Virus record (IMG/VR): IMGVR_UViG_3300032086_003184
Location: 1 to 24,851 of that record
Origin: a virus
Length of the DNA: 24,851 bases
Strand: one strand, 5' to 3'
Shown: positions 12,436 through 18,967 of the stretch, one piece after another
Layout of the letters: every line of letters begins with the position of its first letter
Numbering within the stretch: position 1 is the stretch's first letter
The notes under the pieces: model-generated
The model's database searches: none
Told to the model about the DNA's origin: nothing
The model's input: only the letters and a program-made list of their open reading frames with translations
Translations under genes and position numbers: made by a program

Positions 12436-13437
12436 ATGGCCTCATCTTCAACTGCTCTGGCTACTCGCTCACTGGAATCATTTCAGATGTTCCAGTCCAA
12501 AGAATTTGTTTCTGGTTATCAAAACCTAGTTACAATTCAACCGCTAAACAAATCAAAAACTCGTGGTTGGTTCATTCGCAAGTCTGATTTAGATACTTGC
12601 GGTTGGACTGCAAAAGAAACTGATTTCAATAGTGACTCAGTTCTTTGGAACTATAAGCAAACTTTTGGGATGGCTCCCAACACTTCTGTTGAGGAAGGTC
12701 TCAACTTTACTCAACCCAAAATTCAAATCCTGTTGCGTTCTCCTTTAATGGTGGAACAGACCATAGGAATGCGATCCACTATTGGCACTTTTGAAGATGA
12801 AGATGTTAAAGCACTGTGGGATGAAGACAGAGAAAAAGCTGATCTTGCAAACAGCAAAGGTGAAATGTACAAACGTCAGTATTCTGTACGCACTAAATAC
12901 CTTATTTACATTCTGACAAAAGATAATACTCGTGCTCATAAGACGCCAATCGTTCTTACCGTCAAAGGATTGAATGGCACTGATCTTTCCGAAAAGGTAA
13001 AACTTTACGAGAAAGAAATGGCTAAGTGTCTTTCAAAAGCACTTGATGCTGAAGTCCCAATGCAATTCAACGAGAAGTTCCATGCCACAACGGTATTCTG
13101 CCCCGTTCTCGTTAATGATATGCGAGGGTCGAACAATGTTGAAATATGTGCTGTCGAAGGATTTGACATTCCTGATTACAGCACAAAAGAAGATGCCATT
13201 GCCTCTCTTGACCGTCTTACAATCCCAGATGCGGATCGCGAATCTACATGGAAATTTCAAGAGATGTTTGAGGACTACATCAATATCCATGCCCAGCAAG
13301 ATGCCAAGCGTCTCAAAGGTGCCTATGGAATGGCTGATGGAGTTAACATCCTCCCCGCAAACCGAACTGTTGAAGCAGTGGATGTCAAGTCACTGCCAAA
13401 CCGCAGTCCTGATACAGGAGAAGACTCTTCGCTCTGA
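12436..13437 (+). CDS. Hypothetical protein downstream of SSB (333 aa)
   Basis: A 333-aa soluble protein with a Ser-rich start. The middle reads GWFIRKSDLDTCGW...PKIQILLRSPLMVE, YSVRTKYLIYILTKDNTRAHKTPIVLTVKGLNGTD, then a helical KLYEKEMAKCLSKAL, and it has a polar tail. It resembles a family of cyanobacterial plasmid and phage proteins of unknown function (possibly DUF5895), recalled with low certainty. Placement after SSB and before replication accessory genes, under leader hairpin copy 5, suggests a replication-associated, well-expressed protein (inference). Confidence 0.75.
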   Translation: MASSSTALATRSLESFQMFQSKEFVSGYQNLVTIQPLNKSKTRGWFIRKSDLDTCGWTAKETDFNSDSVLWNYKQTFGMAPNTSVEEGLNFTQPKIQILLRSPLMVEQTIGMRSTIGTFEDEDVKALWDEDREKADLANSKGEMYKRQYSVRTKYLIYILTKDNTRAHKTPIVLTVKGLNGTDLSEKVKLYEKEMAKCLSKALDAEVPMQFNEKFHATTVFCPVLVNDMRGSNNVEICAVEGFDIPDYSTKEDAIASLDRLTIPDADRESTWKFQEMFEDYINIHAQQDAKRLKGAYGMADGVNILPANRTVEAVDVKSLPNRSPDTGEDSSL

Positions 13438-13439
13438 AT

Positions 13440-13727
13440 CTAAGATTGTGTTTCTAGATCTCCAGGCCAAGGCTTAGGTCTTTCGACTTTAGCCATCCAG
13501 TCTGGTTCTATTTCTTTAGCCTCATCAACCCAGTTGGTGAGGCTTTGTTCCATTAGATCCATGTTTTCTTCAACTAACCATTTGACTGCTGTTTGTCTTG
13601 TTGTTGCAATCTTTGCTAACAACGTTCCAATTTCTCTAAGCTCTTCTATGGAGGTACATTCATTGATGTGACGAATCATCCGTTCTTGCCAAAAACTATC
13701 TTCTGCGCTCGTTTCTAGTTTTTTCAT
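13440..13727 (-). CDS. Leftward helical protein (95 aa)
   Basis: The only good ORF in 13438-13754, on the minus strand with an ATG at 13727. It is helical and charged (CTSIEELREIGTLLAKIATT, WLVEENMDLMEQSLTNWVDEA) and ends in a Pro-rich segment. Two nt separate its stop from that of the converging 333-aa gene. A perfect-looking 12-bp inverted repeat lies inside it (13518-13544). As a lone leftward gene within a rightward block it may be a cargo gene. Family unknown. Confidence 0.6.
   Translation of the reverse strand: MKKLETSAEDSFWQERMIRHINECTSIEELREIGTLLAKIATTRQTAVKWLVEENMDLMEQSLTNWVDEAKEIEPDWMAKVERPKPWPGDLETQS
13518..13544 (+). terminator. 12-bp hairpin, possible terminator for the rightward gene
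   Basis: AGCCTCATCAAC (13518-13529) pairs with GTTGGTGAGGCT (13533-13544) around CCA with one G-T wobble, followed on the + strand by TTGTTCC. It lies 81 nt past the stop of the 333-aa gene and inside the leftward gene, coding for the SLTNWVDEA region. It could stop rightward transcription from invading the leftward gene, though the T-run is short. Confidence 0.4.
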
Positions 13728-13760
13728 TGGATTAATTCGATTTCTTCCATTCTATTGACA

Positions 13761-13958
13761 ATGAATAAAGAAACAACTGCAGCTGTTAAAGCAAGCGCTA
13801 CCACCGCATTGCTTGGAAGTGCAATCCTTATGACAGTTGGTAACCCGGTTGCGTGGGCAGCTCTTACAGTTGCTACAATTCAGGTTGGCAGGACCGCTTA
13901 CCGCAATGCCAAACTCAACTCAAAGCGCTACCACGACGATCAAGATCGGGTCGTCTAA
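13761..13958 (+). CDS. Small membrane protein (65 aa)
   Basis: A TTG at 13755 is in frame, but ATG 13761 is preferred. Residues about 9-41 are hydrophobic and small-residue rich (ATTALLGSAILMTVGNPVAW, then AALTVATIQVG), probably one or two short membrane helices. A basic, soluble tail follows (RTAYRNAKLNSKRYHDDQDR). Function unknown; a holin-like or anchor role cannot be tested from sequence alone. Confidence 0.6.
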   Translation: MNKETTAAVKASATTALLGSAILMTVGNPVAWAALTVATIQVGRTAYRNAKLNSKRYHDDQDRVV

Positions 13959-13979
13959 CCCAATTCAAATCTAATTCAA

Positions 13980-14921
13980 ATGGCTCCAACACTTGAACTC
14001 AACACAGCTCAATCTTTAATCTATTCACGCTCTAACATCAGGAGGGCCTTTAATGACTTTGACGAGACCAGTATTGCGGGGATTTACCGCAGGAGTGATC
14101 ACGTCCTCGTTGTTCGCAATGATGGCACTGAGCAGTCCTACCCAATCCAACCAATCCAAGAACAATTTCAATCCTTTACTGGACGACTTAAAAACTTCTT
14201 TTCCTACCTCGGACCTAACTTCAGAGGTCCCAGCCTTTGGCGGCATAACGCTTACGTCATGTTCAAAGGTTGGTCGTACGTCCATGCCTGTGGTCCTTAC
14301 ACCACTTCTGCTCAGTTACAAGCTCGATGGGCCGATCGATTTATTCATCTGCCCACCGTCCCTCAACTAAACGCTGCCCTTAATTTCAATGAGTTTGAAC
14401 TTGGTCACATTGTTGCACCAAATGGATTAAAACTTCCAAAAGCATCTGTTGATCTTGATTCTGATTTCAGTACACAGCAAGAGGTAGAGGCAGAAAATGA
14501 ATCGCGGCCATGGTGCTCTTGTGGTTCATTTCAGCGTCAACTTAACAACTTGTCTGACTTCCAGGCTGAAATCATTGGTTATCAACCAACCTGCATTCAT
14601 CTCACTTGGTTTCAAAAGTATCGTGAACTACTTACAAAACGTGCTGAGCTTCGGACAGCAATGCCTACACCAGATAAGTGTGTGGCTTGGTGGTACGCAC
14701 CACCAGAAGATGCAACTTCGCAGGGTCGTTTTACCTTGTTACATACAACATCAGGTGCGCAATCACCTTTAACTCACTGGCGCACCTACAAACCCGGCAA
14801 GCATTTCACAGCAGATGATGTCTGGGATTTGTTCTTCAACATGATGGAAGCGGGATACGTTCCGTTTCCTGGCCAATGCTTACCTCAACTTGCCAATGCA
14901 ATTCGTAAGTCCAATGCTTGA
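13980..14921 (+). CDS. SWIM-type zinc-finger protein (313 aa)
   Basis: C179-x-C181 (WCSCGSF) and C205-x-H207 (PTCIHLTWF) match the SWIM zinc-finger pattern CxC...CxH, which mediates DNA or protein binding in several bacterial and eukaryotic families. Flanking regions are aromatic and basic (SLWRHNAYVMFKGWSYVH). The N-terminal roughly 170 residues and the C-terminal WWYAPPEDATSQGRFTLLH region are not recognised. The leader repeats AATTCAAAT before ATG. The stop overlaps the next small gene by 8 nt. A DNA-binding role near replication genes is an inference. Confidence 0.7.
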   Translation: MAPTLELNTAQSLIYSRSNIRRAFNDFDETSIAGIYRRSDHVLVVRNDGTEQSYPIQPIQEQFQSFTGRLKNFFSYLGPNFRGPSLWRHNAYVMFKGWSYVHACGPYTTSAQLQARWADRFIHLPTVPQLNAALNFNEFELGHIVAPNGLKLPKASVDLDSDFSTQQEVEAENESRPWCSCGSFQRQLNNLSDFQAEIIGYQPTCIHLTWFQKYRELLTKRAELRTAMPTPDKCVAWWYAPPEDATSQGRFTLLHTTSGAQSPLTHWRTYKPGKHFTADDVWDLFFNMMEAGYVPFPGQCLPQLANAIRKSNA

Positions 14922-15033
14922 ATCCATCATTGCTGCTGTCCTTCCCATTGCCAAAGACTTGCTTATTACCATTGCTGCAGGCCTAATGGCTTATGCAATG
15001 AACAAACTTCAGTCCTACGTCACTTCTTTCTGA
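14914..15033 (+). CDS. Single-pass membrane peptide (39 aa)
   Basis: The ORF overlaps the SWIM gene by 8 nt and the next gene by one nt (TGATG). It encodes MLESIIAAVLPIAKDLLITI then AAGLMAYAMNKLQSYVTSF, one amphipathic to hydrophobic helix with a Lys in the middle. The tight coupling at both ends argues that it is translated. Similar short membrane peptides occur in cyanophages as far as I recall, role unknown. Confidence 0.65.
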   Translation: MLESIIAAVLPIAKDLLITIAAGLMAYAMNKLQSYVTSF

Positions 15034-15284
15034 TGTTTAAAAAATTATCTGAAAACGAAATTGCTTATCGCCGTGGATTCGATCAAGGCGCTGCTTGTTT
15101 TGCTTATGCATTAGGAATTGATAATGATGTATTACAGAGAACTAAACTCAAACAACGAATTAAAAACTTTAGGATTGGAAGACTGCAAAAAGCTGATACA
15201 TTGTGGGAGCCAACTCCTGCCGAATTGCTAGAGCTTAAAAAGATTATTAAAAGTGTTATTGATGACACTCCTTCTATTGATTAA
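15033..15284 (+). CDS. Small basic protein (83 aa)
   Basis: Starts in a TGATG overlap. It is basic and helical (YRRGFDQGAACFAYALGIDN, LKQRIKNFRIGRLQ), with a C-terminal ELLELKKIIKSVIDD helix. AT-rich codons are used. No family recognised. It precedes the Gp157-like gene after a 21-nt gap. Confidence 0.65.
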   Translation: MFKKLSENEIAYRRGFDQGAACFAYALGIDNDVLQRTKLKQRIKNFRIGRLQKADTLWEPTPAELLELKKIIKSVIDDTPSID

Positions 15285-15305
15285 AAAAATTCATTCGACT
15301 CAATC

Positions 15306-16004
15306 ATGACTCAAATTACTTCAACTAAACTCAAAGAGCTTTCAGTTGTTGAACTGTACGCTCACTATGCTGCCCTGGAACACTCTCTTCCTCTCCTCAC
15401 TCCTGAATCCCAGGAGTTGGCGAAAGCAGAACTGGAGGCTTGCGCTTACCTACGGTCAGAAAAAATTGATCGTATTCATTACGCGCTGGCCACCCATGAA
15501 GATGCCGTTGAGCGGATTAAGAAAGAACAGGAGATGATTCAAGCTGCCAAGAAGCATCATGAATCTCAAATCCAACAACTCAAAGGTTTGCTAAATTACC
15601 TTCGTCGTTCTCTTCCTGCTGATTCAAACAAGATCACAGGAAAGAATTACGAGTTCACCCTAGTCAAAAAGAAAGAGCTTTCTGTTAATGTCTCCATCGA
15701 TCCGGACCTTTGGGAGCCTGAACAAAGAGAATCTTATTGCTTACAAGAAGAAGTCCGAACAACCAAGCACACAATTGTCAGAACACTATCAGGTGAAACA
15801 CTCGAAGAGAGTACTACCCCAAAGGTCACAACCAAAATCCTCCCAAACCTCGATGCAATCCGCAAGGCACACAATGATGGGCAGCAACTACCAAGCGGAG
15901 TTAAAGTACAACAAGAATATTCAATTCGAACAAAAAGGATCTATGGAAAGCAAATGGATTCACAAGCATCCATCAATTCCAGGGAGTTTCCTAGCCAAGA
16001 TTGA
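15306..16004 (+). CDS. Siphovirus Gp157-like protein (232 aa)
   Basis: Residues about 50-105 are a helical coiled coil (IDRIHYALATHEDAVERIKK then EQEMIQAAKKHHESQIQQLKG). A KITGKNYEFTLVKKKELSVNV strand pair follows. The C-terminus is ILPNLDAIRKAHNDGQQLPSG then VKVQQEYSIRTKRI. This order (coiled coil, 'xKIxTxxGxFxLRK', 'AIRKALKxGxxVPG...xSLRIK') is that of siphovirus Gp157 proteins, reported for dairy phages as linked to phage resistance and often found near SSB and recombination genes. The leader ATTCGACTCAATC sits just before ATG. Its 3' end overlaps the next gene by 62 nt. Confidence 0.8.
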   Translation: MTQITSTKLKELSVVELYAHYAALEHSLPLLTPESQELAKAELEACAYLRSEKIDRIHYALATHEDAVERIKKEQEMIQAAKKHHESQIQQLKGLLNYLRRSLPADSNKITGKNYEFTLVKKKELSVNVSIDPDLWEPEQRESYCLQEEVRTTKHTIVRTLSGETLEESTTPKVTTKILPNLDAIRKAHNDGQQLPSGVKVQQEYSIRTKRIYGKQMDSQASINSREFPSQD

Positions 16005-16269
16005 TCCTCCTAATAGCGCATCTGATGCTCACATCAAGCGCCAATGCCATGAACAATCGGTCGATGATTTTAAATTACAAATTGAAATCATTGATCATGA
16101 GATGTCAATGCTCAGAGATTGTGATGGCAACTTGCTTGAGTACAACGAAGAAAACTTTGCTGATCTTGAAAACCGTAAATTAAAACTATTAATGTCGAAG
16201 CGGTTTCACCAGAACGCAGCCCATGCCTACTGGTACTCTGAGCATATGTTGACTTTTCCTGAGAGCTAG
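15943..16269 (+). CDS. Hypothetical protein (108 aa)
   Basis: The frame is open from 15688 inside the Gp157-like gene, but ATG 15943 has AAAAAGGATCT directly upstream, a true Shine-Dalgarno, so the 108-aa version is chosen. The protein starts MESKWIHKHPSIPGSFLAKI, has a helical middle (DDFKLQIEIIDHEMSMLRD) and an aromatic-His end (NAAHAYWYSEHM). Family not recognised. It is the last gene before a terminator. Confidence 0.65.
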   Translation: MESKWIHKHPSIPGSFLAKIDPPNSASDAHIKRQCHEQSVDDFKLQIEIIDHEMSMLRDCDGNLLEYNEENFADLENRKLKLLMSKRFHQNAAHAYWYSEHMLTFPES

Positions 16270-16296
16270 CTAACTTAGTTTTGGGAATGCATCTGA

Positions 16297-16323
16297 GGTC
16301 ACCGTGCTGGCGGTGGCCTTTTT
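16297..16323 (+). terminator. Intrinsic terminator
   Basis: GGTCACC (16297-16303) pairs with GGTGGCC (16312-16318, one wobble) around an 8-nt loop and is followed by TTTTT and ATTT. It ends the replication block transcript after the gene at 15943. Confidence 0.85.
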
Positions 16324-16362
16324 ATTTGTAAGGTATTATAAAAATACAAAGCATTAAGAATT

Positions 16363-16614
16363 ATGGATGAACAACTCACTAATCTAATTGCAGGCTTTAC
16401 CAGTGATGGCACTCCTCTTGCTGCAACTATTGGATCAAAGATGGAATGGGGTGTTGTTGTTCTTACTGCTGCAATGCTGGCTAATGAAAACTTAGCCGCT
16501 TCAATGGATGCAGAAGAAATGGTTGATGCTTCTATTAATTATTACAACATTATTCAAGAACGTTTGGGCTATTACATGAAACAGCAAACACATTCTCTTG
16601 AAAAATTACTGTGA
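16363..16614 (+). CDS. Hypothetical protein (83 aa)
   Basis: An acidic, mostly helical 83-aa protein with a hydrophobic central stretch (WGVVVLTAAMLANENLAASM) and a YYNIIQERLGYYMKQQ helix. It follows a terminator, and TATTATAAAAAT at about 16334-16345 may be its -10 region. Family unknown. Confidence 0.6.
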   Translation: MDEQLTNLIAGFTSDGTPLAATIGSKMEWGVVVLTAAMLANENLAASMDAEEMVDASINYYNIIQERLGYYMKQQTHSLEKLL

Positions 16615-16637
16615 CAAAATTTGGGTTATCATATAAA
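16611..16637 (+). promoter_or_regulatory. Possible sigma-70-like promoter
   Basis: GTGACA (16611-16616) and TATAAA (16632-16637) are separated by 15 nt, slightly short for a sigma-70 promoter. They overlap the end of the upstream gene. The following TTACC-TTT-GGTAA hairpin (16646-16658) and T-run (16662-16666) could be a leader structure. It would serve the gene with a GTG start at 16671. Confidence 0.3.
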
Positions 16638-16670
16638 ACAGTAACTTACCTTTGGTAAAACTTTTTAATA

Positions 16671-16871
16671 GTGGAAGACAAAAAGCCAGTCGCCAGTGTT
16701 CGCATCAACCTTGAATTTGAAGCTGTATACGACTCTTTTAATGGCCGCACTCTGCCTGAGTTCGCTGAACTTCTAGACCAAGAGCTTCATGAATGCCTAA
16801 ATGATTTTCGAGAAGAAGACGTAATTGGTATTTTTTCCAAGGTAGAATCAGTAAACATTGTGACCGAGTAA
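16671..16871 (+). CDS. Hypothetical acidic protein (66 aa)
   Basis: The best start is a GTG at 16671; the first in-frame ATG would remove the conserved-looking beginning. It encodes an acidic alpha/beta protein (VASVRINLEFEAVYDSFNGR, then LLDQELHECLNDFREED and IFSKVESVNIVTE), possibly a small ferredoxin-like fold. No family recognised. The gap to the next gene is 6 nt. Confidence 0.6.
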   Translation: MEDKKPVASVRINLEFEAVYDSFNGRTLPEFAELLDQELHECLNDFREEDVIGIFSKVESVNIVTE

Positions 16872-16877
16872 TGCACC

Positions 16878-17222
16878 ATGAAGATGGAAACTGAGTACTT
16901 GAAGAACTGGGATGTAAAAGCAGAACAGCGTAAAGCTGAGTTCATGGAGCATATGTATAAATGCTCTGGTCGCACCAATGGTCTTTACACAGGACTATGG
17001 GAAGAGTTTGCTGTAAATGAAGCAGCTCCTTACTGTCGAGACATGTATTTTGAACGTCTTGAAGCGATCAAAGAATATGAATTGCAATTGAAGTTGCAAG
17101 AAGAGGCTGCTTTGAAAGAAGCAGAAGATTTTAAATTTGGCATTGAACAAGCAATTACAAATTTAAATCTCACAGAAGTTGAAGCTACTGAGGGGGAGTT
17201 TGTCCCCACTCTTCATGACTAA
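16878..17222 (+). CDS. Helical hypothetical protein (114 aa)
   Basis: ATG 16878 is used; an ATG at 16871 overlapping the previous stop opens a frame that closes at once. The 114-aa product is acidic and helical with long Glu/Lys/Ala stretches (MYFERLEAIKEYELQLKLQE then EAALKEAEDFKFGIEQ), likely a coiled coil. Family unknown. It ends 61 nt before a terminator. Confidence 0.65.
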   Translation: MKMETEYLKNWDVKAEQRKAEFMEHMYKCSGRTNGLYTGLWEEFAVNEAAPYCRDMYFERLEAIKEYELQLKLQEEAALKEAEDFKFGIEQAITNLNLTEVEATEGEFVPTLHD

Positions 17223-17283
17223 GAGGGTCATTGCCTCCAGCAGCAATTGCACATGCTCTTTTATAAAAAAAGCAATCTGTTTT

Positions 17284-17308
17284 ACCAGCCTGTTCAAGGC
17301 TGGTTTTT
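17284..17308 (+). terminator. Intrinsic terminator between converging genes
   Basis: ACCAGCC (17284-17290) pairs with GGCTGGT (17298-17304), followed by T-rich TTTTACTTTTT. It ends the rightward unit of the 114-aa gene. The leftward gene at 17307 stops right at the T-run. The short stretch 17223-17283 holds no gene I would call. Confidence 0.85.
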
Positions 17309-17543
17309 ACTTTTTGCCAATTCTCTCTTGTAGATTTGTCCATAGACGTTTCAAGCTGAGTTTTTCTTGAACTTTGTTTGCCTTTTGAATCAGCCTTTGA
17401 GCTTCTTCTCGTGACTCACACAGCTCAGCTTTTACATTAAGACGTTGCAATTTTTTATATTGTTTTAATTGTTTCATTGTTAATAAGCCGGGTTTTTTGT
17501 CGTCGAACTTAAATACCGTCATGTCTAACCTAAATACCGTCAT
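17307..17543 (-). CDS. Basic leftward protein with tandem N-terminal repeat (78 aa)
   Basis: The ORF starts at ATG 17543 with two copies of a seven-residue unit (MTVFRLD, MTVFKFD) encoded by a 21-bp tandem repeat. Later ATGs at 17522 and 17477 are equally possible starts. The rest is very basic and helical (MKQLKQYKKLQRLNVKAELC, ESREEAQRLIQKANKVQEKL), like small nucleic-acid-binding or regulatory proteins. The first start lies in the centre of a 20-bp palindrome, so it may be autoregulated (inference). Family unknown. Confidence 0.5.
   Translation of the reverse strand: MTVFRLDMTVFKFDDKKPGLLTMKQLKQYKKLQRLNVKAELCESREEAQRLIQKANKVQEKLSLKRLWTNLQERIGKK
17502..17543 (-). repeat. Two 21-bp tandem repeats
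   Basis: On the minus strand two 21-bp units starting ATGACGGTATTTA are adjacent and differ at two positions only. Each contains the CATGACGGTATT half-site. They are in frame within the leftward ORF and lie next to the 20-bp palindrome that includes the first unit's start. Confidence 0.85.
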
Positions 17544-17552
17544 GACGGTATT
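17533..17552. promoter_or_regulatory. 20-bp perfect palindrome, likely operator
   Basis: AATACCGTCA at 17533-17542 is followed by its exact reverse complement (17543-17552). With the neighbouring tandem unit this gives three half-sites AATACCGTCAT in the 58-bp gap between a leftward gene and the rightward Dps-like gene. A candidate -10 TAGAAT lies at about 17569-17574. The layout fits a regulator binding site controlling one or both genes. Confidence 0.65.
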
Positions 17553-17601
17553 ATTGTTATATCTACTTTAGAATACAAAATAGCCATACAAGAATAAGAT
17601 C

Positions 17602-18141
17602 ATGTTTAGCGGGATGACGCCTGACGTAACGCAAGAACCCTCTAGTCGGGAGCCAGAACCAGTAAGCAATGAGCCACAGCCCCAAAGTAAGCGTGAACCC
17701 GTAGCTCGACTGGCTAATGAATTGATCAATCTTACGAGCCAAGCTGCTCACCTGATGATTCAATCTCACTTGATACATTTGAATTTCGAAGGACCACAAT
17801 TCCTTGCGGTACACAAGTTCACCAAGAAACAATATGAAAAGCACCAAGAAGAACTTGACACTTTGGGTGAACTCGTTAGGTCTCTTGATTTTCTTCTCCC
17901 AATGTGTGAAAACGGATTGATGAAGGCCAATAAAAAACTTGAGCATGTCAAAGCCTATGAAGGACCTGCGATGCTCATCACTTATTACAAAAACTTAGAA
18001 ACCTATGGCATGGACGCAAAACGTGTCGGTGAGGTTGCTAAGAAGATCAAAGCACCTGATGTAGAAAATTATTGCGCTGAATTAGTTGGTGAATGCTTTA
18101 AATCGGCTTGGATGATTAAAGCTGTTTTACGCGGCTCTTGA
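17602..18141 (+). CDS. Dps-like ferritin (179 aa)
   Basis: Dps proteins form 12-mers that oxidise iron with peroxide and coat DNA. Here H59-LNFEGPQFLAV-H71, then D86-x3-E90 reproduce the Dps ferroxidase spacing exactly (H51, H63, D78 and E82 in E. coli Dps). The Dps HWNVKG becomes HLNFEG. The extra Dps ligand D67 is replaced by Lys75, so activity may be altered. Residues 1-36 are a disordered tail rich in Pro, Glu and Ser with Arg/Lys, and the C-terminal half is helical. It sits opposite a likely operator. A phage Dps could protect or compact DNA or handle iron from the host; this role is inferred. Confidence 0.8.
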   Translation: MFSGMTPDVTQEPSSREPEPVSNEPQPQSKREPVARLANELINLTSQAAHLMIQSHLIHLNFEGPQFLAVHKFTKKQYEKHQEELDTLGELVRSLDFLLPMCENGLMKANKKLEHVKAYEGPAMLITYYKNLETYGMDAKRVGEVAKKIKAPDVENYCAELVGECFKSAWMIKAVLRGS

Positions 18142-18453
18142 TTGATCTTCTGCATGTCCTCCAGAAATAAAGGTGGACGATATGAATGAGAGCGTTTCAC
18201 TTTTGGTTTCAATCAAGTATTGAGCCGCTCTCTCCATTCTCTCAGGACTATCTTTAAATAAACCTAAGCCTTTATTGCAATTAGGGCAAAGCAATCCTCG
18301 TATCTCACCTGAGTTGTGGCAGTGATCAACAACTAAACCAGAACTTTCAACATTACAAATCTTGCATCGACTGTCTTGACTTACAAGCATCTCATTGTAA
18401 TCAACTAATGTCATGCCGTATCTATACTTTAAGTTCGCTTCCCTAGAGGCCAA
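18127..18453 (-). CDS. Recombination endonuclease VII-like HNH nuclease (108 aa)
   Basis: Matches T4-type endonuclease VII: YGMTLVDYNEML, zinc-site C30-x2-C33, catalytic D43-H44-C45-H46-x-SGEIRGLLC56-x2-C59-N60, and GLGLFKDSPERMERAAQYL. Such enzymes resolve branched DNA before packaging, and relatives occur as free-standing mobile endonucleases. The best start is a TTG at 18453, since no in-frame ATG precedes Met14, so the N-terminus may be short or uncertain. It converges on the Dps-like gene and overlaps its end by 15 nt, possibly a sign of later insertion. Confidence 0.85.
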   Translation of the reverse strand: MASREANLKYRYGMTLVDYNEMLVSQDSRCKICNVESSGLVVDHCHNSGEIRGLLCPNCNKGLGLFKDSPERMERAAQYLIETKSETLSFISSTFISGGHAEDQSRAA

Positions 18454-18482
18454 AACATAATTTTCTTTTAAAAAATAATAAC

Positions 18483-18506
18483 AAAAAAGCGGGTGATTAA
18501 CCCGCT
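18483..18506 (-). terminator. Intrinsic terminator, leftward
   Basis: AGCGGGT (18488-18494) pairs with ACCCGCT (18500-18506) around GATTA. The A-run at 18483-18488 becomes a T-run on the minus strand. It ends the leftward operon that comes from 19691 and separates it from the endonuclease VII gene. Confidence 0.85.
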
Positions 18507-18537
18507 AAATATTCCGTAACCGTTGTTCTCTTCGAAG

Positions 18538-18600
18538 ACGTTGTGTAAACGAAAATTAATGAGGCTGTCGACTATTGCCTCATGTGAAATGATACAACGT
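18538..18600 (-). other. Nested inverted repeats in the operon's 3' region
   Basis: ACGTTGT (18538-18544) pairs with ACAACGT (18594-18600), and inside it TGAGGC (18560-18565) with GCCTCA (18577-18582). Together with the terminator this makes a structured 3' end for the leftward operon. The stretch 18507-18599 has no convincing ORF. Confidence 0.45.
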
Positions 18601-18800
18601 CATTTGTATTTTTTGGTGATTTCACTTTCGAATTTAGAGACGAGGTCATCCAAGTTGCCCAGGTGTTCTAAGCGATGGATTTGTTCACTAATAGCTTGCA
18701 CCATCAAAGCTGATTCAGTACGTGCTGCAAAAGCCAAACCTTCACGCAATGAACGCACAGCATCATCAATTGAATCTTGTACCTGGGTAGAAACTGCCAT
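18600..18800 (-). CDS. Helical hypothetical protein (66 aa)
   Basis: ATG 18800 is preceded by AAAGGATTAAAC, a good Shine-Dalgarno, and lies 2 nt after the stop of the 54-aa gene. The product is all-helical (IDDAVRSLREGLAFAARTES, MVQAISEQIHRLEHLGNLDD, LVSKFESEITKK), of the kind often found as small conserved proteins near cyanophage structural genes. It is the last gene of the leftward operon. Function unknown. Confidence 0.7.
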   Translation of the reverse strand: MAVSTQVQDSIDDAVRSLREGLAFAARTESALMVQAISEQIHRLEHLGNLDDLVSKFESEITKKYK

Positions 18801-18802
18801 GT

Positions 18803-18967
18803 TTAATCCTTTGATTGCTCCCGACGGTAAGGGATGTCGTTTTTAATTAGATGATCCTCATGAAGATCTGCTTCCAGGTCTTCGTAATCATCCCATGCAA
18901 GTATTTTACTGCCTTCTTTTTTTGAGTCGAGGTAGTAAAACCGCACTACGCTTTCCGGTTTATTCAT
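18803..18967 (-). CDS. Small acidic protein (54 aa)
   Basis: On the minus strand ATG 18967 opens a 54-aa ORF: MNKPESVVRFYYLDSKKEGS, then an acidic ILAWDDYEDLEADLHEDH and a polar end. Its start overlaps the stop of the 36-aa membrane peptide and its stop lies 2 nt before the next ATG, so it fits exactly between its neighbours. No family recognised. Confidence 0.7.
   Translation of the reverse strand: MNKPESVVRFYYLDSKKEGSKILAWDDYEDLEADLHEDHLIKNDIPYRREQSKD

Noticed and set aside
14905-14912. GTAAGTCC string at the end of the SWIM gene
   Set aside because: It is coding sequence with no pairing upstream arm, so not counted as a copy of the leader hairpin.
17563-17946. Leftward 127-aa ORF opposite the Dps-like gene
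   Set aside because: The Dps ferroxidase pattern is on the + strand; the antisense ORF has hydrophobic, low-information sequence and no good start context.
18523-18846. Rightward 107-aa ORF opposite the leftward operon
   Set aside because: Antisense to two ORFs with Shine-Dalgarno or overlap coupling; Arg/Ser/Cys-rich composition is typical of a shadow frame.
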